Assembly: GCA_003339415.1 (NCBI GenBank)
Contig: PDHQ01000025.1
Coordinates: 62,001 to 126,000 of the forward strand
Direction: 5' to 3'
Source of the DNA: Ophiocordyceps camponoti-saundersi (nom. inval.)
Lineage: Eukaryota > Ascomycota > Sordariomycetes > Hypocreales > Ophiocordycipitaceae
DNA length: 64,000 nt
Numbering within the stretch: the first letter of the stretch is position 1; every line of letters begins with the position of its first letter. The notes below the pieces were generated by a model that saw only the letters and a program-made list of their open reading frames with translations, was not told the DNA's origin and searched no databases. The translations under genes were made by a program, and so were the position numbers. Positions 1 to 11,524 of this stretch are shown one piece after another.

Positions 1-1896
1 TATTCTCGTTTAACTGGATAGACAATCTACTTTTTTACATGTTTAATTTTTTAAACCCTTTCGAACGTGAGAGAGCTGTGGAAGAGATGGATGGAAAAGG
101 GGGGGACACTTTACAGCTGGGACAGCGTGAATAGCCTACGGAAGAGGGAGGCGTTCTCCCCCCCCCTGACCCCTTCTTCGTAAAGCCTAAACAGGGGACT
201 TGTCCATTGAGCCCGAGGCAGATTTCTTTTCTCTTCTTACGAAACGTTGTCCAATAAAGGTAAATGATGGGGAGAAATAGGAGATTAGGGGACTTTGTGG
301 GGGGGGGGGGGGGTTCGGAACTGATCTTCTTGTTTGGTCTGGATCGCCGCACACGCCTCCCCCCCCCCCCCCCCTTTTTTTCTACCCTTCTTCTTAACCG
401 TCTCCTTCCGCCGGCCCCTTTAATGTTGTGCGGTTTGACTCGTGCTGAAGAGCAGATGGGCGTTTTGGGTTAAGCTGGCTGTGTCGTGAGAAAGAGCATT
501 GACTGCCATGCTGAAGGATTTGACTCGTGTGGGAAGTGAACTAGAACGAAACGGGTGATGTAAAGGAGCGATCGGTACGGCGGAAAGGCGTTGAAGGGGG
601 GGGGATCATCCTGTTTTCTTTTGATCCGGGACGGGGGATGGTGATGGTCAAGCCATAGTCACTTGGATGGAATCTATAGTACTTACAGATGCAGGTTTAC
701 ATGCACACGTGTGTTTTAGGAAAGGGGAGAAAAAGACTTGCTTGTCATTGTTCGTCTAGTCTGACAAGGTTTACTATGCGTTGTAGCATCGGGCCATTTT
801 CACTTCGTTGACGTTTCAAAGGTCGGGGAAAAGGGGGGAGGGGGGGATTTTATTGGGTAGCATTGAAGGGAGGGACGAGGTTTCTGGAAGCGATGCCGCG
901 CTGACGGTTTATTCTATGTGTGTGTGACATGGAAGGATGCGGCATTGACGAAAGATGTCGAGTAAGGATGAGATGGTCGTTGATGCGATGGAGGGATAGG
1001 GAAGACACGAGACAGAGAGAGAGACACAGAGAGAGAGAGAGCATGGACGTAATAGGGGATAGAAAGAAACAAGAGGGTGTGGAACAATGGGGTTTCACAG
1101 ATTTGAAAAGGAGACCCGTGTGTTATCAAGGTTCATATGTGGGTGTTTAAACATACATGCATAGTATCTACTCTCTAGATGAGAAACAGGTGATACAGAA
1201 AGAACTTGATAACCGTCTTCCTAGAAAACGGAGGGGTTTTGAACAATCAGGGGGAAAAAGACGTGTTTAAAAACTTGTTGCTTCACCCCTGGTTTCTATA
1301 AGTCGAGGCAAGGTCTTGGCAGGTTGACAAGTCTCGGGGGGGCTTAGAGAGTAGGTAGGAGGTATAGCCGTATCGAGAAAGCGTAGGTATGTAGTAACGT
1401 GGCGCACGGGCTGAGACGCGGGAGACGTAGAGCGGAGAAGAGTAGCGTGGCAGTTGGAATGGTAAGGTGTGGTATGGGTATCATTCAGGGGCGACGATTG
1501 TAGTTGTAGCTAGCTGTTTTAATGTCATGATCTCATCGAGAGAGAGATGGCTTCGTGATAGATGATGCGTCATAGGTCAGTACATAGTATGTATGCACAT
1601 AGTAGGCTAGTACGGATAGCACAGGCCCATACCAGGGTCGATCCCGGAGTTGTCGACCGGGCCCCGCAAAGCGCCGATGACGGAGTCGGAAGCGGAAGCG
1701 GGTGGGGGGCGGGACAAAAAAGGGGGCGGGATGAAGAAAGCGGGGGGAGAGGGGGGGGAGGAAAGCGGGGTTTATTTCTCCGATAGGAACGACAGACGAC
1801 CATCACGACAGCTTCATTCATACCCTGGGCATCTAGGTAGGTTGTAAACCATCAACTCACAACCACTGATAATCCATTCAAATCACAAGTAAAGCC
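1..1896. other. Intergenic region, no gene recognised
   Basis: No reading frame here has family resemblance or a convincing splice pattern. The stretch holds a G-run at 299–313, a C-run at 359–374, GA microsatellite around 1010–1041 and G-rich tracts near 1700–1770. The end (about 1800–1896) is the probable 5' leader of the dehydratase gene, whose ATG sits in a favourable CCATGG context. Confidence 0.6.
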
Positions 1897-3984
1897 ATGG
1901 CCACAAAACCACTCCCCGATCCCAAAGCCCCAACCGACTACCTCCAATTCAAATGCCTTCCCCCCTCCGCCACCGCCCTAAACAGATGGTCCGCCAACCT
2001 GACGCGCGAGCACGACCTCCCCGGCGCCCAGGCGATGCTGTACGGAGCCGGCGTGCCGGACGAGCAGACGCTGAAGACGGCGGCCCAGGTGGGGATCGCT
2101 ACTGTTTGGTGGCAGGGGAATCCGTGCAAGTGAGCGAATCGGAGTCTCGTTGAAGAAGGTGATGGGTTGACCGTGAACTTATGTTTGGTTCAGTACTCAT
2201 CGTGAGTCGACGTTGAAAATACCCCCATCTTTTCAATGTTCCCATTCTTGAGGCTCATCGACCTGCTTCTGCTAGTCCTCGACCTCGGTAACATAGTCAA
2301 GGCTGCCGTTGAGAAGAAGGGGATGCTGGGCTGGCAGTTTAACACGGTGGGCGTATCCGATGCCATAACCATGGGCGGCGACGGTCCGTTTCTCTCTCTC
2401 TATCTCTCTCTTACTCTCTCTTACACAGGCATACATACACACTCTCCCTATCCTTCCATCACCTCCCGTCTCCTTGATCATCCATTCTAATAAAAGGAGA
2501 GAGAGGGGGGGGGAAAGTTATAAGGCATGCGCTACTCCCTCCAAACCCGAGAACTCATAGCCGACTCCATCGAAACAATGACGACAGCCCAACACCACGA
2601 CGCAAACATCTCCATCCCAGGCTGCGACAAGAACATGCCAGGAGTAATAATGGCAGCCGCCCGCCACAACAGGCCCTTCCTAATGATCTACGGCGGCTCA
2701 ACCAAAAAGGGTCACTCAGCCCTACTAGAGCAACAAGTCAACATCAGCACCTGCTACGAAGCAGCCGGCGCCTTCGCCTACGGCAATCTAAAGGCAAAGA
2801 CCGACCCCGACGCCGCCGGTAGGACGCCGGCAGATGTTCTGAATGACATCGCCCGGAACGCCTGTCCCGGACCGGGAGCATGCGGCGGCATGTACACGGC
2901 CAACACCATGGCAACGGCTATAGAAGCCATGGGCCTCACCCTCCCCGGCTCATCCTCCTTCCCCGCCCAATCACCAGAGAAAAGCCGGGAATGCGAGCGG
3001 GCCGCGACGGCCATACGCATCGTCATGGAAAAAGACCTCCGTCCGAGGGATATAATGACGAGAGCGGCTTTCGAAAACGCCCTCGTCCTCCTCATGATCC
3101 TAGGCGGCTCTACAAACGGCGTCCTCCACCTCCTAGCCATGGCCCGCACAGCCGACGTGCCCCTCTCGCTAGACGACGTGGCCCGCGCCAGCGACAGGAC
3201 CCCTCTGCTGGCGGACCTGGCCCCCAGCGGGCGACACCTGATGGAGGACCTTCACCGCGTGGGCGGCACGCCTTCAGTCCTCAAGCTGCTCATCGCCCGA
3301 CGCCTTATAGACGGCAGCATCATGACGGTCAGCGGCAAGACGCTGGCGGAAAACGTCGCCGACTGGCCCAGCCTGGAAGCAGGACAGACGATAATCCGCC
3401 CCGTCGACGACCCCATCAAACCATCAGGCCACATCCGCATCCTCCGCGGCTCCCTGGCCCCAGGCGGAGCAGTGGCCAAGATCACAGGCAAAGAGGGACT
3501 AAACTTCTCAGGCGAAGCCGCCGTCTTCGACTGCGAGCGCGACTTGAACGAGGCCCTGTCCGCCGGCCAAGTCCGTCCGTCAGCCTCGAGGCCGCTCGTC
3601 ATCGTCGTGCGGTACGAGGGTCCGAGGGGCGGACCGGGCATGCCGGAGCAGCTGCGCGCCTCGGCAGCCATCAAGGGCGCTAACCTGACGCACATAGCCC
3701 TCGTCACCGACGGTCGTTACAGCGGAGCCTCCCACGGCTTCATCATCGGCCACGTCGTCCCCGAGGCCGCGGAAGGCGGTCCCATCGCCCTGGTCCGCGA
3801 CGGGGATACCATCACCATCGACGCCGTCGCCAACGAGATCCACCTCCAGGTTGACGACGATGAGCTGCGGCGCCGTCGTGCCGGATGGGTCGCTCCGCCG
3901 CCGCGAGTCAAGAGGGGCGTCTTGGCCAAGTATGCGCGCCTCGTCGGCGATGCGAGTCACGGCGCCGTCACCGACGACTGGTAG
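1897..3984 (+). CDS. Dihydroxy-acid dehydratase (IlvD/Edd family), 4 exons with an 8-nt micro-exon
   Basis: This enzyme dehydrates 2,3-dihydroxy-isovalerate and 2,3-dihydroxy-3-methylvalerate to 2-keto acids in branched-chain amino acid synthesis, using an Fe-S cluster. Exons are 1897–2129, 2194–2201, 2276–2383 and 2525–3984, giving 602 residues. The second exon is only 8 nt; joining it restores the NPCNTHL motif. Probable cluster ligands are Cys77 (NPC), Cys150 (PGCDKNMPG) and Cys236 (GACGGMY). The C-terminal YSGASHG motif is also present. The core family similarity begins almost at residue 1 and no mitochondrial presequence is obvious. It may therefore be a cytosolic or secondary paralogue rather than the main ILV3 enzyme, so I give no symbol. 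Related IlvD-family sugar-acid dehydratases are an alternative, but the NPC/GCDKNMPG sequences fit DHAD well. Intron 3 contains a CT microsatellite. Confidence 0.9.
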
Positions 3985-4391
3985 GACGGTTTGCCGGTCC
4001 CCCTTTTCTCCTTTCTCTCTCTCTCTCTATCTCTGTGCGTGTGTCTTGTCAAATCACGGATTCGCTCTCATTGTCCAAGTCTTCTTCTTCTCTTCTTCTC
4101 TTCTCACCATGACAATAGTCTGTTCTTAATGAGATCATGGGAGACAAAAGGGGAGGGGGGTTAAGGGAAAGGGGGTCGCCGCCACCGTAATCAAGCCCTC
4201 AGTACCATCTATGGCGACCCCCAAATGTAATCAAGCCTCGATATCATCTTTGCGCCTCCTCAGAAAACGAGGAAGAATCCCTAGTTCGTAGTACAGGGTG
4301 ATAATGCATGTAACAAACAAGGAAATATGAGAAAAGAAACGGGGGGAGGAAAGTCGGTGTAATGAAGAAGAAAAACGCCATACAAGAAACC
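3985..4391. other. Convergent intergenic spacer
   Basis: Short 3' spacer between the dehydratase (plus) and MVP1 (minus). It contains a CT repeat at about 4013–4030 and nothing else that I recognise. Confidence 0.6.
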
Positions 4392-7053
4392 TCAATCCCC
4401 CAACGGCATCCCCTCAAGCTCATCCAGCAGCCGACGCCAGTTATCGGCCAGCATCTCGGCATACTTGACCCTCTCGCCCGCCCAATCCTGGTTCCAACGA
4501 CTGACATGGTACTGCGAAGCCTGAAAGGTAGCCAGCTCGTCGCGGATACACTCGCGCACGAAGATGGACCGATTGTGCTGCTCGACGATGGAAACTTTAT
4601 CCTGTTGAGGGGGGAAAGAGGTGAGGAAGAACTCCCGTCAGCCACAGGATGATAAGACGCAGAGAAGGCAGAATTGAAAAGGGCTCGCCCACCTTGATTA
4701 TGGACTCGGCAATCCGCTCAATCTCGCCCGGCTTGACCGTCCCCTCCGGCTTCGATCTGAGACCCGCCAGCTTCGTCTCGTTGCCCTGGATGCGCCTCTC
4801 GAGTGAGGGAATGGTATCGCGATCGAGCCGCTCCCGCCGGTCAAACATATCGCGCATGCTGACCAGGGCGTCGCGCTGCCGCTTGAGGTCCTCGAGGACG
4901 CCCTCATCCCAACCTCGGCTCTCGTCCTCCAGCAGCGTCTGGCACGTCTGCAGATGCTTGCTCGTCGCCACGAGCCCGTCGTTGAGCAGCGGCACTTCGT
5001 TGGGGTCCGTCGCGTACGTGTCGGCCGACGCCTCCGTCAACGAGGCCAGCGTCATGGCCACGCGCCCGTGATCCGCAGCCACGCCCTCGGTTCGCTTCAC
5101 CAATCGGTCCATGATGTTACACACATTAATGTAGAGCTCGGCCGACCGCCGCACCCCAGCCCGCGTCCGGGAGAAGAGCTCCTCCAGCGTCGGCGGCAGC
5201 GAGTCTTCCAGTCCCGCCGGCAGTGCCTTGTCGGCGAACTCGTCCACCACTGAGATGGTCGCTTGCTTTCGCCACACGGCGAGCTCCTTTATTCCCCCGT
5301 CTCTGGTCAGTCATCTCCCCCACACCCGCAGAAAAGTCAAGACTGCTTGCTCACCGTCGGCACCGTCAAGAACATAACGACGAGCTGCTCCTGGCTCAGC
5401 ACTGGATGCCTCACCAGTGCATTCAGGAACCTAGCCAGGCCGCGTCTTCGCTTCTCGATAAAGGCTCCGTCGTTGGAAAGGTGATTTCCATTGACGGCCA
5501 CCCGCTTCGGAGGCAGCAGTGGCAACACCCGGAAGGGATACCGCTTCTGCAGGCAGTCCAGCAGCCACACAAAGTCGCTATACCGACGGATCACCTTGCT
5601 ACCGCGGCGCTGGCTAGCAACCTCGTAATTGTGGTGCTGGAACAGAAACATGCCCTCCTTCTCCGGCATCAGCGTCACCGCCATGTGCTCCTCGACGCTA
5701 CTCCCTGTGCGGCCGGCGATGGGTCGGGACGAAGACGCAGCCGGCGTCTCGCCGCCAGGAGTCCTGTCGGCATTGCCGTCGCCGCTGAAAGGGCCAACCC
5801 CCGAGCCCGCGTGCTGCGCGCCGCCTTGACCGAAACTGCCCGGGCGCGTCGAAGAGTTGGTCGTCTGGTAGTATCCCCACCCACCCTGTCCAGGGCCCGA
5901 GCTCGGGGTGGCCGTACCGACCTCGGACGAGCCCGGCGGCCCGCCGGTGGCGGCGTATTTGCGCGTCGACGGAACAGAAGTCGAGGGCTCGGAGGCGAAG
6001 CCGTTCTGACCATTGGCAGTTTCGACGCCGTTGGCCTTGACATGGTTGTGACCCTTGTGGAGTTCGGGTGAATTCCAGGGATCCTCCTCGGGATCCTCCA
6101 TAGCGGGCCTCAGCATTTTTGGCGGCGCCTCCGCCTCCGTTATTATCTGCGGCGGCGGCGGCTGGGGCTGGGGCTGGGGCGGCGTCTTGGCCGCGAGTTC
6201 GGCGATGGGCGGCAGTACGGGCTCAGCAGTAAGGCCAGCAAGCTTGGGCTGCGGAAGGTCTGTCAAGTAAGAGAGTTAAAGAAAAAAAGGAGAATAATTA
6301 GCTGTGGGTGACCCAAAGTAAATGACGGGAACATGTCGAAGCGCCAGCCAATCAATGAGCCCTGCAACAACAGAGAGATTGGGACCAAGAAAAGGGGGAG
6401 GGGGTACGTGAAGATGGGGGGGGAAACGCCGCTGCCGCCACCAAAGGCATGTCTCGTCGAGGCAACAGGCAAGCAAAAGATGTGCATGTGTACATTGACA
6501 TATCGTCAAGGGAGAGGGGATTTCATTCTCCGGCGAACTTACTCCAGCGCCTCTCATCAACGCCGTCGAGGCTTATGACCTCGCCCTCCTGCGCAAGGCC
6601 AATCAGCGCCAGCAGCACATAGAACTCGCCACTATCAAGCGAGGCGCCATCACCCGCAGCCAGCAGCGACATGACACGCGTCTGCGTCTCGGGCTGAAGG
6701 CGCGCTGCGGCGAAGAGCTTGGCAATGCCAGCAGACGAGACGCGGTCGTCGCCGTCACCACTACCACCACCATCGCCGTCGTCGTCGTCGCGAACGACGG
6801 TGGTAAACACCTCGGCGTAGCTGTCCGGTACGTCTGACGAAGGAAGAAGCTTCCTTATCATGTCCGCCCGGCTCTGCTGCTTGCGCGGAACCGGTAGACC
6901 CCATGGTGAGGAATCGCCGCCGTCGTCGCCGTCGCCGCCGCTGCCGAAGAGCCCGTTATCGCCGGCCTTGGCCCCCTCCTCAGGCCCAGCCTTTACCTGG
7001 CCTCGGCTCGGCGTCGTCGAAGCCGCGTCCGGGGACGAGCCGAAAAGCGACAT
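4392..7053 (-). CDS. MVP1: Sorting nexin MVP1 (PX–BAR, SNX8 family)
   Basis: Mvp1 is an endosomal sorting nexin that binds phosphatidylinositol-3-phosphate and supports vacuolar protein sorting and endosomal recycling. Exons on the minus strand are 7053–6543, 6259–5355, 5286–4693 and 4601–4392, summing to 739 residues. The N-terminus (MSLFGSSPDA…) carries an EH-like helical region around residues 75–170. A low-complexity Pro/Gly/Ser linker follows. The PX domain lies at roughly 360–470 and contains the RRYSDFVWL lipid-binding motif. The C-terminal half is a helical BAR-type region ending in LEGMPLGD. The start at 7053 gives the family-typical N-terminus; an upstream in-frame Met at 7290 is not used because the added residues look like untranslated leader. 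The length matches filamentous-fungal Mvp1. Confidence 0.93.
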
Positions 7054-7799
7054 GATTTGGGAGGGGAGTGAAGGGGGTGTGTCTTTACTCAAAAATTGGG
7101 GAGGGGGGGGGAAGGTGGCGATCAATCTTCTCTCCCCCGATCTTTGGTTGGGTTCGGCCGATGAACCCGCGATGGAGATGGATCGACAGGGCACGTGCGC
7201 GAAGACGAGGCGACAATCCGATATCTTCTGGGCGGGCGGTCGATAGTAGGAGGAACGTTGGGCCAAGGCAACTAAAGTGAACAATTGCAAGCTGAAGTCA
7301 TCATGAGGGTGATGGTGTGGGAGAGGTCCGAGTTACCTATGACCACCACCACCTCCTGCGACTACAAAGCTCCGCTACAGGCAAGGTCCCGCTTGCTTCC
7401 CGCCGCCTGCCCTGGAGCCCTGGGTTGGGGGAGGGGGACCCGCTGGAGCCTCTGGTTCCCCGGCAGCGGAGTCGGGTACAGTGCTAGGAGGCAAACATGC
7501 GCACTGCTCATGGTAGTGCGGGTAACCTTGGTACACCACTGTAATCCGTAGCTGTGTGTGTGTATGTGCGGGTTAGGGTGAGGAACTGAAGAGTGAAGAG
7601 TGACCGACTGAGCCACTGTTCCTAAAATATAAGCTTAGAGCGTACTGTGCGCCATGCACCAGATAATACAGTAGGCGCGCCACTCTCAGTTTAGCCCGGG
7701 CAGCCTAACGAAGCGTAGCCCCTACGGAAACAGAACGAATCGACCACAGGTCAAATCAACCGCCCAAATGACCTCCTCTCTATCCTTCCTTCTCTTCCC
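7054..7799. other. Intergenic region (MVP1 promoter and uL15m 3' side)
   Basis: No gene is recognised. The part next to 7054 is the promoter and leader of MVP1 on the minus strand. The frames present are short and show no family similarity. Confidence 0.6.
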
Positions 7800-8759
7800 T
7801 CACCACATCGTCTTCACCGCCACGGCCTGAGCCTGCGTCCTCTTCTTGGCCCCGCTCACCTTCTTGCGCTCCGGCGGCACAGTCCAGTACAAACTAGGCG
7901 ACTCTCCCGGCTTGAGCAGATGGCTCAGGTAGCCCCTATGGGCCGGATCGCGGTAGTACTCGATGTCTCGACGGCTCGTCGCGTCGGGCAGTCTGTACTT
8001 GAAGCCAGCTTTTCTCGTCGCCGCCAGCACCGCCTTGACATGCTGTTGCCCGACCGGCAGCGGCTCGTCCGTATGAATCGACTCTCCCCGCGCCAGCCGA
8101 TTCATCGACAACTTAGTGTAGTAGCGCGTCACGACCTTGCCGCCTTGCGCCTCTATGGCTTCGATGGCTCCCGCCGACGCCCGCGACGCGGAGAGCTGCA
8201 GTGGCTGCCGTAGCGTTCCGCGCGCGAGAAGCTTGATGCCATCTTTCACGCTATTGACCAGTCCGCTCACAATCATCTCCTTGGGCGTGATGGGCTTCTT
8301 GGCGTCTATCCGTCCCTTGTCGATCCATGCTTGTAATGCGTCGAGATTCACTTCCGACATTTGCGGTGCTCGCCTATCAATTTTTTTCCCCCTTGTCAGT
8401 AACTGTCGTCAACCGTTGCAGAGTCTTCTGAACACGCACTTGTTCTCGAAGCCCTTTGTGCCAAGCTTCTTGATCAAAGGCGTCTGCCCACCCTGAAACC
8501 AAGGCTTCACGTTTCCTCGTGCTTTCCGTCCCTTGGTGCCTCTCCCACATGTCTTTCCGCGACCCGAAGACGGTCCTCGCCCGACCCGCCTCACCTGGCG
8601 AACGGCCCCTTTGTTGTTGGCCAGGCTGGCAAGGATCGAAGCATGCCGTGCATGCTGAGAGGCGATGCCCACCGTGCAATTGGTCAGCGAGGCCGAAGCA
8701 GGTCTCGTCGACGTAGCTCGGCATGCGAACGTCGCGATCGGGAGCAACCGCGGAAGCAT
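7800..8759 (-). CDS. Mitochondrial large-subunit ribosomal protein uL15m (yeast Mrpl10 family)
   Basis: Structural protein of the mitochondrial 54S ribosomal subunit, homologous to bacterial L15. Two exons, 8759–8440 and 8373–7800, give 297 residues. The donor GTGCGT and the acceptor preceding 8373 join in phase to give …[19 protein letters not shown]…. The glycine/arginine-rich L15 signature ([18 protein letters not shown]) lies at about residues 58–76. The N-terminal 35–40 residues are Ser/Ala/Arg-rich without acidic residues, as in a mitochondrial presequence. I chose the Met at 8759 because translation from it begins directly with that presequence. A Met further upstream (8846) would add about 29 residues of mixed charge. 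A TCACGTGA octamer lies 84 bp upstream of the start. Confidence 0.92.
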
Positions 8760-9754
8760 TGTGGCCCAGTGAGCATGTCGTCTTTCAACTGACGTTTCTT
8801 CCCAGCGAGGTGGGACAACTTTGCGGTCTAGCACGATAGCGCTCACGTGACCTCATGATATCTCCTATGCCTACCCTACAGCTTCTGTGTTAAATTTTCT
8901 TGGAGCAACGACAGAGAGGCTCCGACTTGCGCGAGTCACAAACTACATATGACCGGCGAATCAAGCTTCAACTTTCAAGTCGCACAATGCATTTGCACTG
9001 CTTATCCAATTCGCCCGCCTCTTATCAACATGCTTAGGCTTAGTCCAGCCGATAGGCTGCTTCGACACGCGTTTCTCGGCCGTCCACCAACGGACGATGA
9101 GACGACGCGTGGACACAATTACACACAACGATTAAGGTTATTGTTCACCCGACATGCACAGAGGCAGCGACACCCAACATGCGTCGACGCAGCTGTTGGG
9201 GGCCCTGGAAGCAAAAGGACAACGTAGATAGTAGGGAAAAACACGGGGTCAGGAGACAGGACTCTCTCCATCAGCATCAACACAGAATGCTATTCCCACA
9301 TCTATCAGTGACAAGGGGCGCATTTTCGCCTGAACCCCCATGGTAGTAAACCCCCGATGCCCACACAACGTTTGACTCTCACCAAGATCATTCCTTATCC
9401 TAGATGTAGTGCGCTTCCATGTCGAGGCATCAATACCCGATACTGTCCCGCCCACCCAGAAAAATCGTAACGCCATTCCTCTTGCCTTTCCGGTAACGTC
9501 GCTGCATGTAGATTGATAGTTGTTTTCTTCCCTTGACGTCGTCGTCTGGTCGCCAGCCTGCGCTCCTCGACATGCGACTTTGGCGGGGAGGCCGTGTTCT
9601 GGGCGCGGCTGGGTGGTTCGCCTGACCCGGCCCCTAACGTCCGATGTGGGACTCGCGAGGCGTAAGGGTCCGACCGACGCCGTCTCTTCGGCCTTATTCC
9701 CCCCCCCTATACCCTGCCCACTGCAACGAGACCAAGCCGAGCTCGCCCCAGGTC
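8760..9754. other. Intergenic region
   Basis: Promoter of uL15m on its left and 3' region of the mannosyltransferase on its right. Frames such as the minus-strand one at 9249–9887 overlap the mannosyltransferase out of frame and show no recognisable protein. No other feature is seen. Confidence 0.6.
8843..8850. promoter_or_regulatory. TCACGTGA palindrome upstream of uL15m
   Basis: Perfect 8-bp palindrome matching the Cbf1/CPF1-type bHLH consensus. It lies 84–91 bp upstream of the mitochondrial ribosomal protein start codon. Use as a binding site is inferred from sequence and position only. Confidence 0.45.
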
Positions 9755-11524
9755 TCAGGGGCTCGCCCAGCCGCCCGCGACGTCGACCCATTCGGCCAGG
9801 CAGGATCCTTCCTTGCCCTCGACGTCGACAATATCCGTGTCGCATCTGCAGCGACAGCCGACGCCGTTCTCCTTTACTTCGTCCCAATTCTCCCAGTACT
9901 GATCTTCCTCTGCCCGCTTCTTCTCGTCCAGCGTCGTCGTCTCCAAATACGGCTGGCGTGGTAGCTGTCGGGCCGGTGCATTGGCGGGGCAGTGTTGGAT
10001 CGTTGTGTGTCGGTAGCCGAAGTCACGGAAGTAATGAATGTCGCCGGGGGACAGTAGAGCGCCGGCGGCGAGAGAGTGGATGGGTGCGTCACCCCACTGA
10101 AAAGAACAACGGGTCAAACCGGGTTCTAAGCCACGGGAAACAGATGAAGGAGAACTCACCCGTTCCATCCAGAAACCCCCACTGCGGTCCATCATTTCGA
10201 AGAAGTCGTTGTACTCCTTACTGCGAAACCAGCTGAGGCGGGCAATCTCGAAATTAGACCAGAAATGGCACATGTTGTACTTTTCGCCCTCCATGGCCTC
10301 GGGGTCAATGTCTGCGGGCGGGTTCTTGCTCGGCTCGTTCTGCAACACTTCGTCGGGAAGGCTGGTGTCCTTGCGCTTGTCTTCTGCAGGCTCAGGAGGT
10401 GGCTCGACAAACATCTCCCATAGACCCTGCGACGTGATGTTGTTGACGCGCTTGTAGGCCGAGGCGTAGCGGAAAATGTTGGGCACCGTCTCGCGGAGCT
10501 CCTTGACGGCAATGGTGAAGCCGTAGGTCTTGTTGTGTTCAATCATCTTGAGGAAGGGGTCGCTGGGCGGTACGGTCAGTTGGCGAGGAGGGTAGAGTGT
10601 GAGTGTATGGGCTTACTAGGTAATGTCGCAAAAGTAGGTGATTTCGGGCTCGACACGCCAGTACCAGTCGTATTTCAGCAGGAGCTCGTGTTTGTAAAAG
10701 AAGCTGTGAGTCCGAGTCAGGCTGGTGGCGCATTCCGGGGCGTAGCCACGCGAAAGGCTTACCCAGAATAAAAGCGACACATGGCATGATAGCTTTCCAA
10801 GCCGCCGTACATGACGGCAGCATCACCTTGCTTCGCAATGCCTTCCTTTGCCACTTTGGGGTCGATCCAGTCGGGATAACCCCACATGTCAGGCCCGACC
10901 TTGCCAAACTCGACGTTGGCGGAAGTGTAGTTACGGACGGTTTCCTTGAACACGTCGTCGAACTCGCCGTCGTTGAGGAAGACATAGGGGTAGTGATACC
11001 ACCTATTGAAGTGGCGCTCGACCGATTTGATAGACTGTATGACGCCGTCCAGCTCTTTGTTTCGCGCGAGGACGACAAAGGCCGCATTGGCTCGGGGTTT
11101 GCTGGTGTCGGGCTCGAGACAGCCAGTGACGAAGACCTTGTCATGTTTTTCGCTGATCTTCCTGCATGCATGACTCGCCTTAGCCGTCTGAACGGAGAAA
11201 CGGTGGGAAAAAAAGGAGAGCGGGAGTAGCGACGAACCGAATAGAGGGTGGCGCGCCGGCGGGCATCATTATCCTGCTCGGGGAGCTCGGATGCCTGACG
11301 AACAAGACCAAGATGAGGACGACAACGAGTAAGGGAAAGATGATGACGACGCCGAGCGGCACGGACACGGAAGAGTTGCCGCGCAGCCTCAGAGGTCGGC
11401 GAAAGAAGGCTAATCGCGACGCGAATCCTTTTCGTCTCGAAAGCCCTCTCTTCTCGTCGTGCTCAGGTAACTGCAACGGCCTGGGCGAAGGAACCATCCT
11501 AGAAGCCCGCCTGAAGAGATCCAT
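9755..11524 (-). CDS. Alpha-1,2-mannosyltransferase, KRE2/MNT1/KTR family (GT15)
   Basis: Golgi type II membrane enzyme that adds alpha-1,2-mannose to N- and O-linked glycans. Exons on the minus strand are 11524–11238, 11161–10763, 10703–10617, 10562–10160 and 10096–9755, giving 505 residues. A short basic cytosolic tail is followed by a membrane anchor at about residues 52–75 (VPLGVVIIFPLLVVVLILVL) and then the lumenal catalytic domain. Family motifs include ANAAFVVLARN, HFNRWYHYPYVFLND, MCRFYSG, YWRVEPEITYFCDI and YNMCHFWSNFEIA, the last holding the conserved acidic residue of the family. The C-terminus is GCRCRCDTDIVDVEG…. The donor of intron 1 (GTTCGT) is non-optimal but is the one that keeps phase. 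Which KTR paralogue this is cannot be settled by eye. Confidence 0.93.

Noticed and set aside
9249..9887. 212-residue minus-strand frame
   Set aside because: Overlaps the mannosyltransferase C-terminal exon in another frame; translation is Arg/Gly-rich shadow sequence.
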